A stretch of DNA of 64,000 nucleotides from Sphingobacterium haloxyli (GCF_002980525.1 NZ_PVBQ01000004.1:186001-250000), one strand, 5' to 3'; counted from the first letter of the stretch, positions 27,961-37,822 are shown. The notes: generated by a model not told the origin, from the letters alone. A program made the numbers and translations.

Positions 27961-28981
27961 AAAGATGGTGGATGCCGATACCCGGTCGATCGGGTAAGTG
28001 GCATTCACCATCTAATATCTTCATACCGTCATATACATCGTTGTTAATTAAGAGCGCACCATCGAGGTCAGCCCAATCCACGATAGGAGCCAACTGTGCG
28101 GCAGCAGTAATAGCACAAGACGTTTCTGTCATACAGCCGAGCATTACCTTCATATCTAATGCTCTTGCGAGCTCTGCCATCTTTTTTGCTTCGCGCATGC
28201 CGGTGCATTTCATCAACTTGATATTGATGCCTGTATAAACGTGTTTTAAACCAATAATATCGCTATAGCGTTGACATCCTTCATCGGCAATCGTTGGAAT
28301 AGGAGAGCGTTCTGTTAACCAAGCCATATCGTCTATTTGTTCTTTAGGCATGGGTTGCTCGATAAACACGACATTACGCTCGGCAAGCCAATGTGCCATC
28401 TCTAGTGCCTGTTCTTTGTTTTTCCAACCTTGATTGACATCCGCACATAAAGGAACATTTGTTACAGACCGAATGGTATTGATTATCATCTTATCGGTAT
28501 CCAAGCCGAGTTTGACCTTTAAGATCTTGAACTGTTCTGCTTCCAATACCTTTTTGTGTATGATTTCTTCTGTATCGATTCCGATCGTAAAGGAAGTTGG
28601 CGGTATAACACGAGCATTTAATCCCCATATTTTGTGGAATGGCTGTGCCATTAGCTTTCCCAGCAGATCATGGAGGGCTATATCGATACAAGCTTTAGCT
28701 GCGGTATTCTTTTCCTCGACGCTGTCTACGTAATGTAACAACTCCTCCGTATCAAAAGGTGAGCTAAACGTAGATAAGTCAATCTTATTCAGGAATTTGG
28801 TTACACTTTGTTGCGACTCACCGAGATAAGGCGGCATACTGGCTTCGCCATAGCCGACCACACCTTCATATTCCAGTTCCGTCAAAATAACAGGTGTACT
28901 GGTACGGCTGAAAGAAGCAACCGTAAATACATGATTCATTTCCAAGGTATAAGGCTGGAAGCGTAGTGTAAATTTTCCCAT
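27947..28981 (-). CDS. L-Ala-D/L-Glu (dipeptide) epimerase, enolase superfamily
   Basis: Epimerises L-Ala-D-Glu from murein to L-Ala-L-Glu for peptide reuse. Enolase-superfamily layout: capping domain (about 1-120), then barrel with KVKLG (catalytic Lys pair), metal ligands in LCADVNQGW, FIEQPMP and IADEGCQ, and the opposite-face Lys in NIKLMKCTG. MGKFTLRF at 28981 matches the family start and follows an AAGGA-like site; an ATG at 29014 would add 11 residues. It follows the NlpC/P60 peptidase closely in the same direction, making a murein-peptide processing pair. 344 aa. Confidence 0.88.
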   Translation of the reverse strand: MGKFTLRFQPYTLEMNHVFTVASFSRTSTPVILTELEYEGVVGYGEASMPPYLGESQQSVTKFLNKIDLSTFSSPFDTEELLHYVDSVEEKNTAAKACIDIALHDLLGKLMAQPFHKIWGLNARVIPPTSFTIGIDTEEIIHKKVLEAEQFKILKVKLGLDTDKMIINTIRSVTNVPLCADVNQGWKNKEQALEMAHWLAERNVVFIEQPMPKEQIDDMAWLTERSPIPTIADEGCQRYSDIIGLKHVYTGINIKLMKCTGMREAKKMAELARALDMKVMLGCMTETSCAITAAAQLAPIVDWADLDGALLINNDVYDGMKILDGECHLPDRPGIGIHHLFTNT

Positions 28982-29018
28982 TTTCCTTGTTGTCCAATCT
29001 GCTAGTCTAGACATAGTG

Positions 29019-30254
29019 TTATTTTATATTGTAATAAGGGTTTTCTGCAATTTTCTGAATAGCGATATCGTCGACACCTATGTAGCGACGTGCGGCGACA
29101 ATGGTACGGGCACGCTCTTCGTCATAATCCGATGCACCATGCAACAGGTTATTGATCCTTACCATACTACCAGCCGCATGAATAAACGCGCCATCGCCAA
29201 TGTACAAGGCCACGTGTGTTATGCCAGGATTTGGCCCCTTTCCCTTATTGGATGCAAAGAACAATAAATCAGCGGGACGTAGGTTTTGCATTGCCAATTC
29301 CGGTGCAAAATTTTCAGCACTGTCCAGAATCTCAATGGGATTCCCAGCTGCTATCTGTTGTGACGCGTCCCGCGGAACAATATAGCCGTTCATAAAAAAA
29401 GAGATTTTTGTAAAGCCACTGCAATCTATCCCTTTTGCCGAGGTTCCACCCCAGAGATACGGTGAACCCAACATAGATTTTGCGCTTGTCAGGATATTAT
29501 CGGCCGTGGCTTGCCTCGTTGCTAGCCAATCGACAAATAAAACCGCTTCCTGTTTCGGAATGTAGGCAATCCGTTGATCAGGATAAGCCACCTTAAAAAA
29601 ATTCTGGTCTTCCACTAGGAGAACGAAAATATTGCCATATACTAAATCGGAGACCCGTGGACTACTTGTTTTCGGTTGTGAATAGGACTTTCCAAACTCG
29701 CCCGTATACAGTAATTTGGGCGCTTTATTCCAGATGGATAATTCCGCTTTATCCATCCGGATGATAGAGGAGGAGGGCACCCATGCGATATACCCATCGG
29801 GAGTCCGTATGCGATAATGGCTGCTCTTTTCTTGTAAAATATCAACTTGTGTACCTAACAGCAGCTGGGAGGCCATTTCTGCTGTATGGGAAGGATTTGT
29901 ACGGAGGTTAGCAACGGATATGTTCACGATACCGTAAATATGTTCGCCAAGTGATTGTTCGGGTAAGAGGTTGACCTTGAAATCCCCGGATAGAGCAGCA
30001 AATTGAGCTTGGAGTATTTCCTTAATGTCGCTTTCGCTAGTTTGAATCTTGTAGGTGTCCTGTGTCGCATCCGCCTCGGCAATTTCCAGCAGTTTTGTCC
30101 GCTTATCCGGCGCGTATTCTTTTTTTGTAGTCTCGACGAGGTCTTGAACTCGAAAGTATATAGTTGAGTCTACTTGTGCAGATGCCGATATCGTATATAG
30201 AATACTACCTATCAGATAGGTAGCTTTATGGAGAAAGTTTACGCTTTTTGTCAT
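29019..30254 (-). CDS. NlpC/P60 cysteine peptidase with SH3-like domains
   Basis: Secreted gamma-D-glutamyl-L-diamino-acid endopeptidase type enzyme that cuts murein peptides. A signal peptide ends near ILYTISASAQ. Bacterial SH3-like domains occupy about residues 85-250, and the NlpC/P60 domain about 265-400, with catalytic Cys278 in GIDCSGF and catalytic His in GITHVALYIG. ATG 30254 gives the signal peptide; an earlier ATG (30329) would put 25 residues before it. Immediately upstream of the dipeptide epimerase, so the two likely recycle L-Ala-D-Glu. Confidence 0.9.
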   Translation of the reverse strand: MTKSVNFLHKATYLIGSILYTISASAQVDSTIYFRVQDLVETTKKEYAPDKRTKLLEIAEADATQDTYKIQTSESDIKEILQAQFAALSGDFKVNLLPEQSLGEHIYGIVNISVANLRTNPSHTAEMASQLLLGTQVDILQEKSSHYRIRTPDGYIAWVPSSSIIRMDKAELSIWNKAPKLLYTGEFGKSYSQPKTSSPRVSDLVYGNIFVLLVEDQNFFKVAYPDQRIAYIPKQEAVLFVDWLATRQATADNILTSAKSMLGSPYLWGGTSAKGIDCSGFTKISFFMNGYIVPRDASQQIAAGNPIEILDSAENFAPELAMQNLRPADLLFFASNKGKGPNPGITHVALYIGDGAFIHAAGSMVRINNLLHGASDYDEERARTIVAARRYIGVDDIAIQKIAENPYYNIK

Positions 30255-30384
30255 GATAGACACGAAGATATGCAATATAATGCAAAACAACGCGGATGTA
30301 AAGGTACTTCCCTTCAAAAGACTGTTCAAAGGATAGATGCCGAAAATAAATTCGTGTCCGTTCGCGAATGAGGGACATTTTATT

Positions 30385-30392
30385 TAGGTTTG
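30385..30392 (+). promoter_or_regulatory. Candidate -7 box of msrA
   Basis: TAGGTTTG fits TAnnTTTG, only 7 bases before the msrA ATG, so the transcript would be nearly leaderless. The -33 position has TTCG (30361-30364) at 20 bases instead of TTTG. Confidence 0.35.
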
Positions 30393-30399
30393 TATTATT

Positions 30400-30912
30400 A
30401 TGGAAGCAACATTTGGAGGAGGATGTTTTTGGTGTACCGAAGCGATCTTCCAAAACATAGAAGGTGTCCGCAGTGTCTTGCCGGGTTATATGGGAGGAAA
30501 GTCAGCTAATCCAACATATAAGGAAGTGTGCAATGGAGACTCGGGTCATGTCGAAGTGGTACAACTAGATTTTGACGAAACCAAGGTTGATTTTGGGACG
30601 TTATTGAAGGTCTTTTTTAAAACACATGACCCCACGACGTTAAATAGGCAAGGAAATGATATCGGAACGCAGTACCGTTCTGTCGTCTTTTATCACGATG
30701 GGCTACAAAAAGAAGCTGCCGAACGTTTTATTGCGGAACTGGAAAAACAGGCTGTTTTTTCAGACCTCATAGTAACGGCAGTAGAACCCGCAGAAACATT
30801 TTGGGAAGCGGAGAACTACCATCGCGATTATTTTAACCAGAATCCCGAAAATCCCTATTGTGCCGCGGTTATTGCTCCTAAGTTACAGAAGTTTTTGAAA
30901 GAATATAAGTAA
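30400..30912 (+). CDS. msrA: Peptide-methionine (S)-S-oxide reductase
   Basis: Repairs oxidised methionine. The catalytic motif GGCFWCTEAIF (Cys9, with Cys12) is at the N-terminus, followed by GVRSVLPGYMGG, the GHVEVVQLDFDE segment and FFKTHDPTTLNRQGNDIGTQ. 170 aa, normal for the single-domain cytosolic form. Divergent from the NlpC gene; a terminator follows at 30986. Confidence 0.96.
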   Translation: MEATFGGGCFWCTEAIFQNIEGVRSVLPGYMGGKSANPTYKEVCNGDSGHVEVVQLDFDETKVDFGTLLKVFFKTHDPTTLNRQGNDIGTQYRSVVFYHDGLQKEAAERFIAELEKQAVFSDLIVTAVEPAETFWEAENYHRDYFNQNPENPYCAAVIAPKLQKFLKEYK

Positions 30913-30985
30913 AATCGATAGCACAAGTGTTCTCCACACTGGTGCTTAAGAACGGTTTCGTTTGTTTATTTACAAAACTATGCAG

Positions 30986-31008
30986 CCTCGCGCAAGCGAG
31001 GTTTTTTT
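30986..31008 (+). terminator. Intrinsic terminator after msrA
   Basis: Stem CCTCGC / GCGAGG (30986-30991 with 30996-31001), GCAA tetraloop, then seven T. Classical rho-independent terminator about 75 bases after the msrA stop. Confidence 0.88.
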
Positions 31009-31190
31009 ATTGCCGTTGCTGTAATAACTGTCTGCCAGCCTTTCTCTCGATAAATTTATCTTCTGCATCCATTTTAGACACTTTTGAACGATAATCCAAC
31101 CTCGTGAACCCCGTACAATACTATGTTTGTAACATAAATATGATAAAAGCCGACTCATAAACCTATGCATCTTGCGGCAGCTGAATAAAT

Positions 31191-31219
31191 ACAGATGTTT
31201 TAGTACACACAGATGTTTT
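31191..31219 (+). repeat. 11-base direct repeat in the susC leader region
   Basis: ACAGATGTTTT occurs at 31191-31201 and again at 31209-31219, an 18-base period, with CACAC / GTGTG flanking the second copy as a small inverted repeat. Possible regulator site for the SusCD operon; function not shown. Confidence 0.4.
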
Positions 31220-31288
31220 GTAGTGTGATGATAGCAGAAACGCTTATGGGAGGATAGAGTAAGTTAACCATTTTAAACATTTAAAGCT

Positions 31289-34200
31289 ATGTTGAAACAA
31301 ATTACGAAAAATTACTACAAGGCATTTTCTATGCTTTTATGTGCGATGCTATGTTTGGCATCCGGTATCGCACAAGAAACAGCACGAAAAGGCGTTGTGA
31401 GGGACGCGGTAACAAGTAGCGAACTTGCTGGCGTTACGGTTGCCGTAAGGGGGACCTCGAACAGTACGCAAACAAACGCGTTCGGCGCGTTCTCGATCTC
31501 CGCGAGCACGGGGCAGGTACTGGTATTTACAATCGTTGGTTATGAGCCATATACGATTACTGTAGGACAGTCGACAACGTTGGACGTCAATCTGCAACCG
31601 TCAGATAATGTTTTGGAAGAGCTGGTAGTAGTTGGTTATGGTTCGCAAAGGCGGTCTGACATTACTGGGTCCGTTGCTTCTGTGCCTAAAGAAAGACTGT
31701 CTAAATTACCGGTGACCAATGTGATGCAGGCTATTCAAGGAGCCGTGTCAAACGTCAATATTACGCAGGCCTCGTCGATACCTGGTGATAATCCGTCTAC
31801 GCAGGTGAGGGGGCTTAATTCCATGAGTGCTAACGCTTCACCCTATATCGTAGTCGATGGAATACCCTTATCGAGAACAGATGGATCTATTAATGATATT
31901 AATCCAAACGACATTGAGTCGGTTGAAATTTTAAAAGATCCTTCGGCGGTAGCTATCTATGGCGTAAATGGCTCTAATGGGGTTATATTAATCACAACGA
32001 AAAGAGGGACTTCTGGAACTCCTCAAATTCGTTATAGCGGGTATGGCGGTATTGAGGAGCCTTCTCATATGTTAGAACCTGTATCGGCAGAGGAGTTGTT
32101 GAATAGGTACGCAGAATATGCCCGGATTACAAATACCAGTTTATTTGATGGCGGTCCAGTACGTAACGAGTACGAATGGGATAATTATCAGAATGGCATC
32201 ACAACAGATTGGTTAGATGCTGTCATGCAGACCGGAACGATCCAAAATCATAACGTCGGTTTATCCGGAGGAAGCGAAAATGCTAAATATTACGTATCGG
32301 TAGACTACTTCGGCCAAAAAGGGATTGTGAAGGGATTCGATTATAAGCGTTATTCTTTTCGTACCAACACGGATTTTGATCCGACTAAGTACCTGACTGT
32401 CGGTACTTCAGCTTTTATAGCTGCACACAATCGGGATGGTGGACGAGCAAATCTGACACAAGCCTTGGCGATGAGTCCGTATGCGCGTATGTATGAAGAT
32501 GATGGTACATTGACACGGTGGCCAATGTATTCGGAGCAATTATGGGAAAACCCATTGCTGCATACCACTACTGATCCAGAGCGGCGAGAGTTTAATATGT
32601 CGTTAAACGGTTACGCCGAAATGAATTTTGGTAATATTTGGGAACCTTTGTCTGGTTTGAAATACCGGTTTAACGGCGGATATTCTTATGTGCCGAAACG
32701 TACAAACGAATATCAGGGTTTATCGGTGTATAACGTTAACGGTTGGGGAAGAATACATAATGCAGAATCGCAGACGTATACCATCGAAAATATTTTAACC
32801 TATGAAAAAGTTTTCGGGCTGCATCGTTTTGACTTTACAGGATTATACGCTGCACGTAGCAAATACTGGCAACAATCAGAAGCGATTGGCGAGGTTTTTC
32901 CGAACGATGTCTTGGAGTGGGGAAATCTAGGCACCGCATCCACGCAGAAAGTGACATCTGGTGCGGATCTATATCGTTCAGTATCCCAAATGGCACGTTT
33001 GAACTATGGATATGACAGCCGGTATATGTTGACCTTTACTGTCCGTCGAGATGGTGCATCGGTTTTTGGTCCGAATAATAAATATGGGGTGTTTCCATCT
33101 GCGGCGGCGGCATGGAATATTCATAACGAAAGTTTCATGGCCAATACAAAAAATATAATTGATAACTTAAAATTACGTGTTTCCTATGGTGTTTCCGGTA
33201 ATGAGGCTATTACGCCATACCAAACGCGCTCGTTAATGGATTCCAATCCGTTGGGTATGGGTGGATTATCCAGCGCCGCGTTACGCTACCGCCATCGGAT
33301 GGGGAACGACGATTTACGTTGGGAAAAAACTGCGGGGTTCAATACTGGGATTGATTTTGGGCTATGGGGGAATCGTTTGAGCGGTACTATTGAGTTTTAT
33401 AAGACAAGTACACAGGACATGTTGATATTACAGCGCTTGCCACGCTTAACTGGCTTTGCCGACGTATGGTCCAACTTGGGTAAAGTCGAAAATACGGGTA
33501 TTGATGTCACACTGAACTCGAGAAATATCGTAAAGGACGATTTCAGCTGGTCTACTGCCCTGGTATTTTCGCATAACAAGAACAGAATTATAGATATATA
33601 CGGTGACGGGCGAGACAATTTGGGAAATAGATGGTTTATAGGGCACCCGGTTGGTGTGATATACGATTATACACAAGTGGGTATTTGGCAAGAAGAGGAG
33701 ATAGCTGCCGGCCTACATAGAGGATGGGACGAGCAGGCAGAAGCGGGGGCAGTGAAGTTGGCAGACCTCTCGGGTGATGGGATAATCAATGACGATGACC
33801 GTAGGATATTAGGACAGACTGCTCCGAAATGGACCGGTGGTCTTACCAATACATTCACATATAAAGACTTCTCATTGAATATTTTCATCCAAACTGTGCA
33901 GGGCGCAATGCGTAACAATGTACAAATAGGAGGCGCAGCGGATGAACTCGGAAGGCGGAGTGCTCCGGCAGATTTAGGTTACTGGACACCTGACAATAAA
34001 AGTAACGAATGGCGTTCTTTGAGCAACCGTTCCAATGTGTATGGTTATGGTTTTCCAAAGAGTGCCAGCTTCACCCGGTTGAAAGACGTCACCTTAAGCT
34101 ACAACCTGCCTTCTAATGCAGCAAGCAGAATAGGTGTATCGGGTGTTACACTTTATGCCAGCGGTCGAAACCTGTATACATGGACAAGTTGGCTGGGGTG

Positions 34201-34312
34201 GGATCCGGAATCTAGAGATATCCCGAGAGGACATACACAGGATAATGTAGGAGATAATACCAATTATCCGATGGTTCGAAATTATGTTTTTGGCGTAAAC
34301 CTTACATTTTAA
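31289..34312 (+). CDS. susC: SusC-like TonB-dependent outer-membrane glycan transporter
   Basis: Imports oligosaccharides through the outer membrane, capped by SusD. A signal peptide ends near ASGIAQ. A carboxypeptidase-regulatory-like domain follows at about 30-110 (KGVVRDAVTSSELAGVTVAV), then a TonB-box region DNVLEELVVVGYGSQRRSDI, the plug (SPYIVVDGIPL, IESVEILKDPSAVAIYGVNG) and a barrel ending VFGVNLTF. 1007 aa, normal for SusC. First gene of the locus, 10 bp before susD. The substrate is inferred to be an arabinose-rich oligosaccharide from the enzymes nearby. Confidence 0.95.
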   Translation: MLKQITKNYYKAFSMLLCAMLCLASGIAQETARKGVVRDAVTSSELAGVTVAVRGTSNSTQTNAFGAFSISASTGQVLVFTIVGYEPYTITVGQSTTLDVNLQPSDNVLEELVVVGYGSQRRSDITGSVASVPKERLSKLPVTNVMQAIQGAVSNVNITQASSIPGDNPSTQVRGLNSMSANASPYIVVDGIPLSRTDGSINDINPNDIESVEILKDPSAVAIYGVNGSNGVILITTKRGTSGTPQIRYSGYGGIEEPSHMLEPVSAEELLNRYAEYARITNTSLFDGGPVRNEYEWDNYQNGITTDWLDAVMQTGTIQNHNVGLSGGSENAKYYVSVDYFGQKGIVKGFDYKRYSFRTNTDFDPTKYLTVGTSAFIAAHNRDGGRANLTQALAMSPYARMYEDDGTLTRWPMYSEQLWENPLLHTTTDPERREFNMSLNGYAEMNFGNIWEPLSGLKYRFNGGYSYVPKRTNEYQGLSVYNVNGWGRIHNAESQTYTIENILTYEKVFGLHRFDFTGLYAARSKYWQQSEAIGEVFPNDVLEWGNLGTASTQKVTSGADLYRSVSQMARLNYGYDSRYMLTFTVRRDGASVFGPNNKYGVFPSAAAAWNIHNESFMANTKNIIDNLKLRVSYGVSGNEAITPYQTRSLMDSNPLGMGGLSSAALRYRHRMGNDDLRWEKTAGFNTGIDFGLWGNRLSGTIEFYKTSTQDMLILQRLPRLTGFADVWSNLGKVENTGIDVTLNSRNIVKDDFSWSTALVFSHNKNRIIDIYGDGRDNLGNRWFIGHPVGVIYDYTQVGIWQEEEIAAGLHRGWDEQAEAGAVKLADLSGDGIINDDDRRILGQTAPKWTGGLTNTFTYKDFSLNIFIQTVQGAMRNNVQIGGAADELGRRSAPADLGYWTPDNKSNEWRSLSNRSNVYGYGFPKSASFTRLKDVTLSYNLPSNAASRIGVSGVTLYASGRNLYTWTSWLGWDPESRDIPRGHTQDNVGDNTNYPMVRNYVFGVNLTF

Positions 34313-34322
34313 AAATAAAGTC

Positions 34323-36032
34323 ATGAAGATATATAAACATACAAAATTAGGCACGGTACTAGCGCTGTTTTCTTTAGGAGTTGCGTCGTGTAGCGATAGT
34401 TTTTTGGACGAAAAGCCTTATTCACAATATGAAGCTGGAACCGGTGACCCTTCTACCGTAGAAAACCAATTAGTAGGACTACACTATATTTATGCTCAAT
34501 TATGGGGATGGAGCGGTCGACAGGGGTTTATATCCTGTTGGCAAATTGGAATGGATATTACCAGCGCCGGATCGACCGAAGGAGTCGAAAATCCGTTTTA
34601 CCAATATGCCGACCTGAATTCGGAGAATGCTGGGGTATCTTATTTATGGGAGCGATCTTATGAGTTTATCAATAACGCGAATACCATCATTAGCTCCGTT
34701 GGGGAAGAAAATCCGGCCGCTGCAGCAGAAGCGCGCTTTTTCAGAGCTTATGCGTATAACACGCTTGTCTCCTTATGGGGAGATGTTCCTTTGTTAACGG
34801 AATCGATCAACGTGCCGACTTTTAACTATTCCAGAACGCCTGTAGCAGAAGTTGATCGCGTGATAGCGGACGACTTGGAATATGCCGTGGCCAACCTGCC
34901 CAATGTAGGAGAAGCGGCGAATCCAAGTCGGATTAACAAGGATATGGCTAGGCAACTGGCTGCAGAAGCCTACTTGCGCATTGGTGTACGCGATGCTTCC
35001 TATTTTGAGAAAGCAGAAAAGATGGCAACAGATATCATTGAAGGCGGAAAGTATAAATTGATCGAAGCGCGCTATGGTAAATATTTAGCGGAAGGTGGCG
35101 ACTACTATCGGGATATGTTTCGACAGGGCAATATGCGTCGTTCCGAGGGAAATACCGAAGCTATCTGGACATTTGAATTGGAGCTTAACCGCGAAGTAAA
35201 TGGCGGTACGATCGATAATCCCCAGCACCGACGGGTTTGGCAGCCAGGGTATCATAAATGGGAAGGTATGGTGAATGCCGATTCGCTGGGCGGTCGCGGA
35301 AACGGGCGTCTCCGGCTGAGCAATTTTATGAAGTACTCCGTATGGAGTGGATTAGAAGGCGATATTCGAAATAGTAACTATAATATTCGCCGAACCACAA
35401 ACTACAATCGTCCTAACTATGAAGCGACAATTGGTGTCGACGCTGATGGTTATCGTGTAGCAAAAGACGCAGGTGTAAGAAATGTGACAATAAAAACCGG
35501 GGATAAGGTTATTCCATTCCGGGCGGACAGTCTGGAAGTTTGGTATCCGTTCCCCACGAAATGGGGAGGTTACGATCCCGCTGATGACTTTGGATATGCG
35601 TTGGTAAAAGATTGGCCCGTTATGCGTTTAGGTGAGACTTACCTTTTACGTGCGGAAGCACGTCTACGCCGAGGAAATGCAGGTGGCGCCGCTGATGATA
35701 TCAATGTTTTACGAGATCGAGCCTTTAAGATGGCGCGCGAAACGGGTGGTAACGCGAACTTAGGTAAGGTAGACGCTTCGGATATGTCCATTGACTTCAT
35801 TCTTGATGAACGCGCTAGAGAACTGATTTCGGAAGAAAACCGGAGAATGACATTGGTACGTACAGGTAAACTAAAAGAACGTATTGTGTTAAATGGAGAT
35901 GACGGCCCAGCTAATAAGATTACGTCGGGTTTTCAAGACTATAACGCTTTACTTCCTATCCCTTTGAGCGAAATCCAATTGAACAATAAAGAAGGGGAAT
36001 CACTGAAGCAAAACCCCGGTTATAGCAAATAA
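34323..36032 (+). CDS. susD: SusD-like surface glycan-binding lipoprotein (RagB/SusD)
   Basis: Lipoprotein that closes over SusC and binds the glycan. Lipobox in LGVASC, followed by SDSFLDEKPYSQYE, the typical SusD start. A helical TPR core contains AEARFFRAYAYNTLVSLWGD, and the C-terminal part shows MRLGETYLLRAEARLRRGNA, FILDERARELISEENRRMT and NPGYSK at the very end. 569 aa. Co-transcribed with susC; a hairpin (36047-36080) follows. Confidence 0.95.
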   Translation: MKIYKHTKLGTVLALFSLGVASCSDSFLDEKPYSQYEAGTGDPSTVENQLVGLHYIYAQLWGWSGRQGFISCWQIGMDITSAGSTEGVENPFYQYADLNSENAGVSYLWERSYEFINNANTIISSVGEENPAAAAEARFFRAYAYNTLVSLWGDVPLLTESINVPTFNYSRTPVAEVDRVIADDLEYAVANLPNVGEAANPSRINKDMARQLAAEAYLRIGVRDASYFEKAEKMATDIIEGGKYKLIEARYGKYLAEGGDYYRDMFRQGNMRRSEGNTEAIWTFELELNREVNGGTIDNPQHRRVWQPGYHKWEGMVNADSLGGRGNGRLRLSNFMKYSVWSGLEGDIRNSNYNIRRTTNYNRPNYEATIGVDADGYRVAKDAGVRNVTIKTGDKVIPFRADSLEVWYPFPTKWGGYDPADDFGYALVKDWPVMRLGETYLLRAEARLRRGNAGGAADDINVLRDRAFKMARETGGNANLGKVDASDMSIDFILDERARELISEENRRMTLVRTGKLKERIVLNGDDGPANKITSGFQDYNALLPIPLSEIQLNNKEGESLKQNPGYSK

Positions 36033-36046
36033 AGTATGACTATACT

Positions 36047-36080
36047 AAAGCTGGAAGAATCTGTCTGTTCTTCCAGCTTT
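36047..36080 (+). terminator. Hairpin after susD
   Basis: Perfect 13-bp stem (36047-36059 with 36068-36080) with an 8-base loop; the T tract is short (TTTGTCAATTT). Probably terminates or attenuates susCD transcription before the GH51 genes, which have their own upstream region. Confidence 0.7.
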
Positions 36081-36122
36081 GTCAATTTAGCTGCCTTATC
36101 TCGTAAAAAAATTTTGTGTTTA

Positions 36123-36147
36123 TAAAAATAAATGTTATTTTGACATT
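36123..36147 (+). promoter_or_regulatory. AT-rich locus motif, copy A (before the first GH51 gene)
   Basis: TAAAAATAAATGTTATTTT, then one base (G) and ACATT. The same 25-base pattern, differing only at that one base, occurs on the minus strand at 47528-47552; shorter copies lie at 56211-56262. Candidate binding site of the HTCS regulator; 92 bases before the GH51 start. Confidence 0.6.
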
Positions 36148-36238
36148 AATTTTAGGATTAAAACCTAACGTGAATACGACCAGGAGAATAGCTTTAATAT
36201 AGAAGTATTATAAACCAAAAATGTAAATAACTACTAAT

Positions 36239-37783
36239 ATGATAAACGTAAAGTTAAAACTGAGCATCGTCTTGTTATCTGTCTGCATGTTTTCCTATGC
36301 GCAGAACCGTATCAAATTAACCGACCAGCAAAACAAGGTCACCATAAACAAACATATTTACGGCCATTTTGCGGAACATTTGGGCCGATGCATTTACGAT
36401 GGTTTTTATGTGGGAGAGGCCAACGACTCTATTTCGCATACGGCCGGTGTTCGCAACGATGTGGTGGAGGCACTTAAGAAGTTGCAAATACCTAATTTGA
36501 GGTGGCCAGGGGGCTGCTTTGCTGACACGTATCACTGGAAGGACGGGATAGGACCTAAAGGAGCTCGGCCTTCGATTGTTAATAACTGGTGGGGAGGCGT
36601 GACGGAAGACAATTCTTTTGGCACACATGACTTTTTGAACATGTGTGAGCTATTAGAAACGGAGCCATATCTAGCTGGTAATGTCGGAAGTGGCGAAGTG
36701 CAGGAATTGGCGGATTGGGTACAATATGTAAACTTCTCGGGGAAAAGCCCCATGTCCGATCTACGGCGTCAGAACGGCAGAGAAGAACCCTGGAATGTTA
36801 GGTTCTGGGGAGTAGGAAACGAAGCTTGGGGATGTGGTGGCAATATGACAGCTGAATATTATGCCGATATCTACAAAAAATACGCCACATTTATGGCCGA
36901 TTGGGACAACAGTGGCGGGTTATATCGTATCGCGTCGGGAGCAAACAGCGCCGACTACCATTGGACAGAAACATTGATGAAAAAAATACCGAACCACCTC
37001 ATGAAAGGTGTGGCGTTACACCACTATGCCGTCATCAACTGGAATAAGAAAGGTTCATCGACAAATTATTCCGATGAGGAGTATTTCAAAACGATGAAGT
37101 CCGCTTGGTTTATGAATGAGCTTATCGAAAAACATACCGCCATTATGGACAAATACGATCCACAAGGTAAGGTAGACTTGGTGGTTGACGAGTGGGGAGG
37201 TTGGTACGAAGTCGAACCGGGAACCAACCCAGGTTTTCTATACCAACAAAATACCATGCGGGATGCCATGATTGCAGGAATGACGCTAAATATCTTTCAT
37301 AACCACGCCAAACGTGTAAGGATGGCAAATCTTGCGCAGACGATTAATGTTCTGCAAGCCGTCATCCTAACGAAAGGTAAGGATATGATCCTGACGCCAA
37401 CTTATCATGTGATGGAAATGTATAAGGTGCATCAAGATGCCCAATTGATTCCTATAACATTGGAAAGCGACAACTATCAATACGGCGACGACGCGATCCC
37501 GGCCCTTTCAGCTTCTGCATCGAAAGACAAACAAGGAAAAGTGCATATCTCCGTTGTCAATATCGATCCTAGCCAGCAAAAGAAGGTCTCATTGGATTTG
37601 GGAGCGATACAGGCTAAGAAGGTAACGGGGCGAATTCTGGCAACTAACAGTTTAAGAGAGCATAACACTTTCGAGCAACCACATACGGTGCTTCCGAAAG
37701 AATATAAAGAAGCTAAGTTACAAGGAAACCGCATCGAAATAAACGTGCCTGCGCACTCGGTTATTGTATTGGAACTTATTTAG
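36239..37783 (+). CDS. Alpha-L-arabinofuranosidase, GH51
   Basis: Retaining arabinofuranosidase that removes L-arabinofuranose branches. Signal peptide (to about MFSYAQ), so periplasmic. TIM barrel with acid/base Glu195 in GVGNEAWGCGG and nucleophile Glu318 in VVDEWGGWYE; the start motif IYGHFAEHLGRCIYDGFYVG is typical of the compact GH51 type. The C-terminal beta domain ends in HSVIVLEL. 514 aa. Followed 24 bp later by a second GH51 of the larger type; different linkage preference is inferred. Confidence 0.94.
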   Translation: MINVKLKLSIVLLSVCMFSYAQNRIKLTDQQNKVTINKHIYGHFAEHLGRCIYDGFYVGEANDSISHTAGVRNDVVEALKKLQIPNLRWPGGCFADTYHWKDGIGPKGARPSIVNNWWGGVTEDNSFGTHDFLNMCELLETEPYLAGNVGSGEVQELADWVQYVNFSGKSPMSDLRRQNGREEPWNVRFWGVGNEAWGCGGNMTAEYYADIYKKYATFMADWDNSGGLYRIASGANSADYHWTETLMKKIPNHLMKGVALHHYAVINWNKKGSSTNYSDEEYFKTMKSAWFMNELIEKHTAIMDKYDPQGKVDLVVDEWGGWYEVEPGTNPGFLYQQNTMRDAMIAGMTLNIFHNHAKRVRMANLAQTINVLQAVILTKGKDMILTPTYHVMEMYKVHQDAQLIPITLESDNYQYGDDAIPALSASASKDKQGKVHISVVNIDPSQQKKVSLDLGAIQAKKVTGRILATNSLREHNTFEQPHTVLPKEYKEAKLQGNRIEINVPAHSVIVLELI

Positions 37784-37822
37784 CGAATTTTTAAAAACAT
37801 CGATATAATGCAAGATAAATAC

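Larger units (their letters stand above)
30913..31288 (+). other. Intergenic region before the polysaccharide utilisation locus
   Basis: 376 bases without a gene. It contains the msrA terminator, then the leader of the susC gene. Signals seen: TATGTTTG (31122-31129, a -7 type box without a clear -33 box), next to TAACATAAAT, which weakly resembles the AT-rich motif found elsewhere in the locus; and an 11-base direct repeat (31191-31201 and 31209-31219). No coding frame was supported. Confidence 0.5.

Noticed and set aside
27543..28004. 153-residue minus-strand frame over the symporter end
   Set aside because: Antisense to the sugar symporter; its hydrophobic look comes from the opposite strand.
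31191..31219. Direct repeat before susC as a CRISPR remnant
   Set aside because: Only two 11-base copies, no spacers of regular length and no cas genes.
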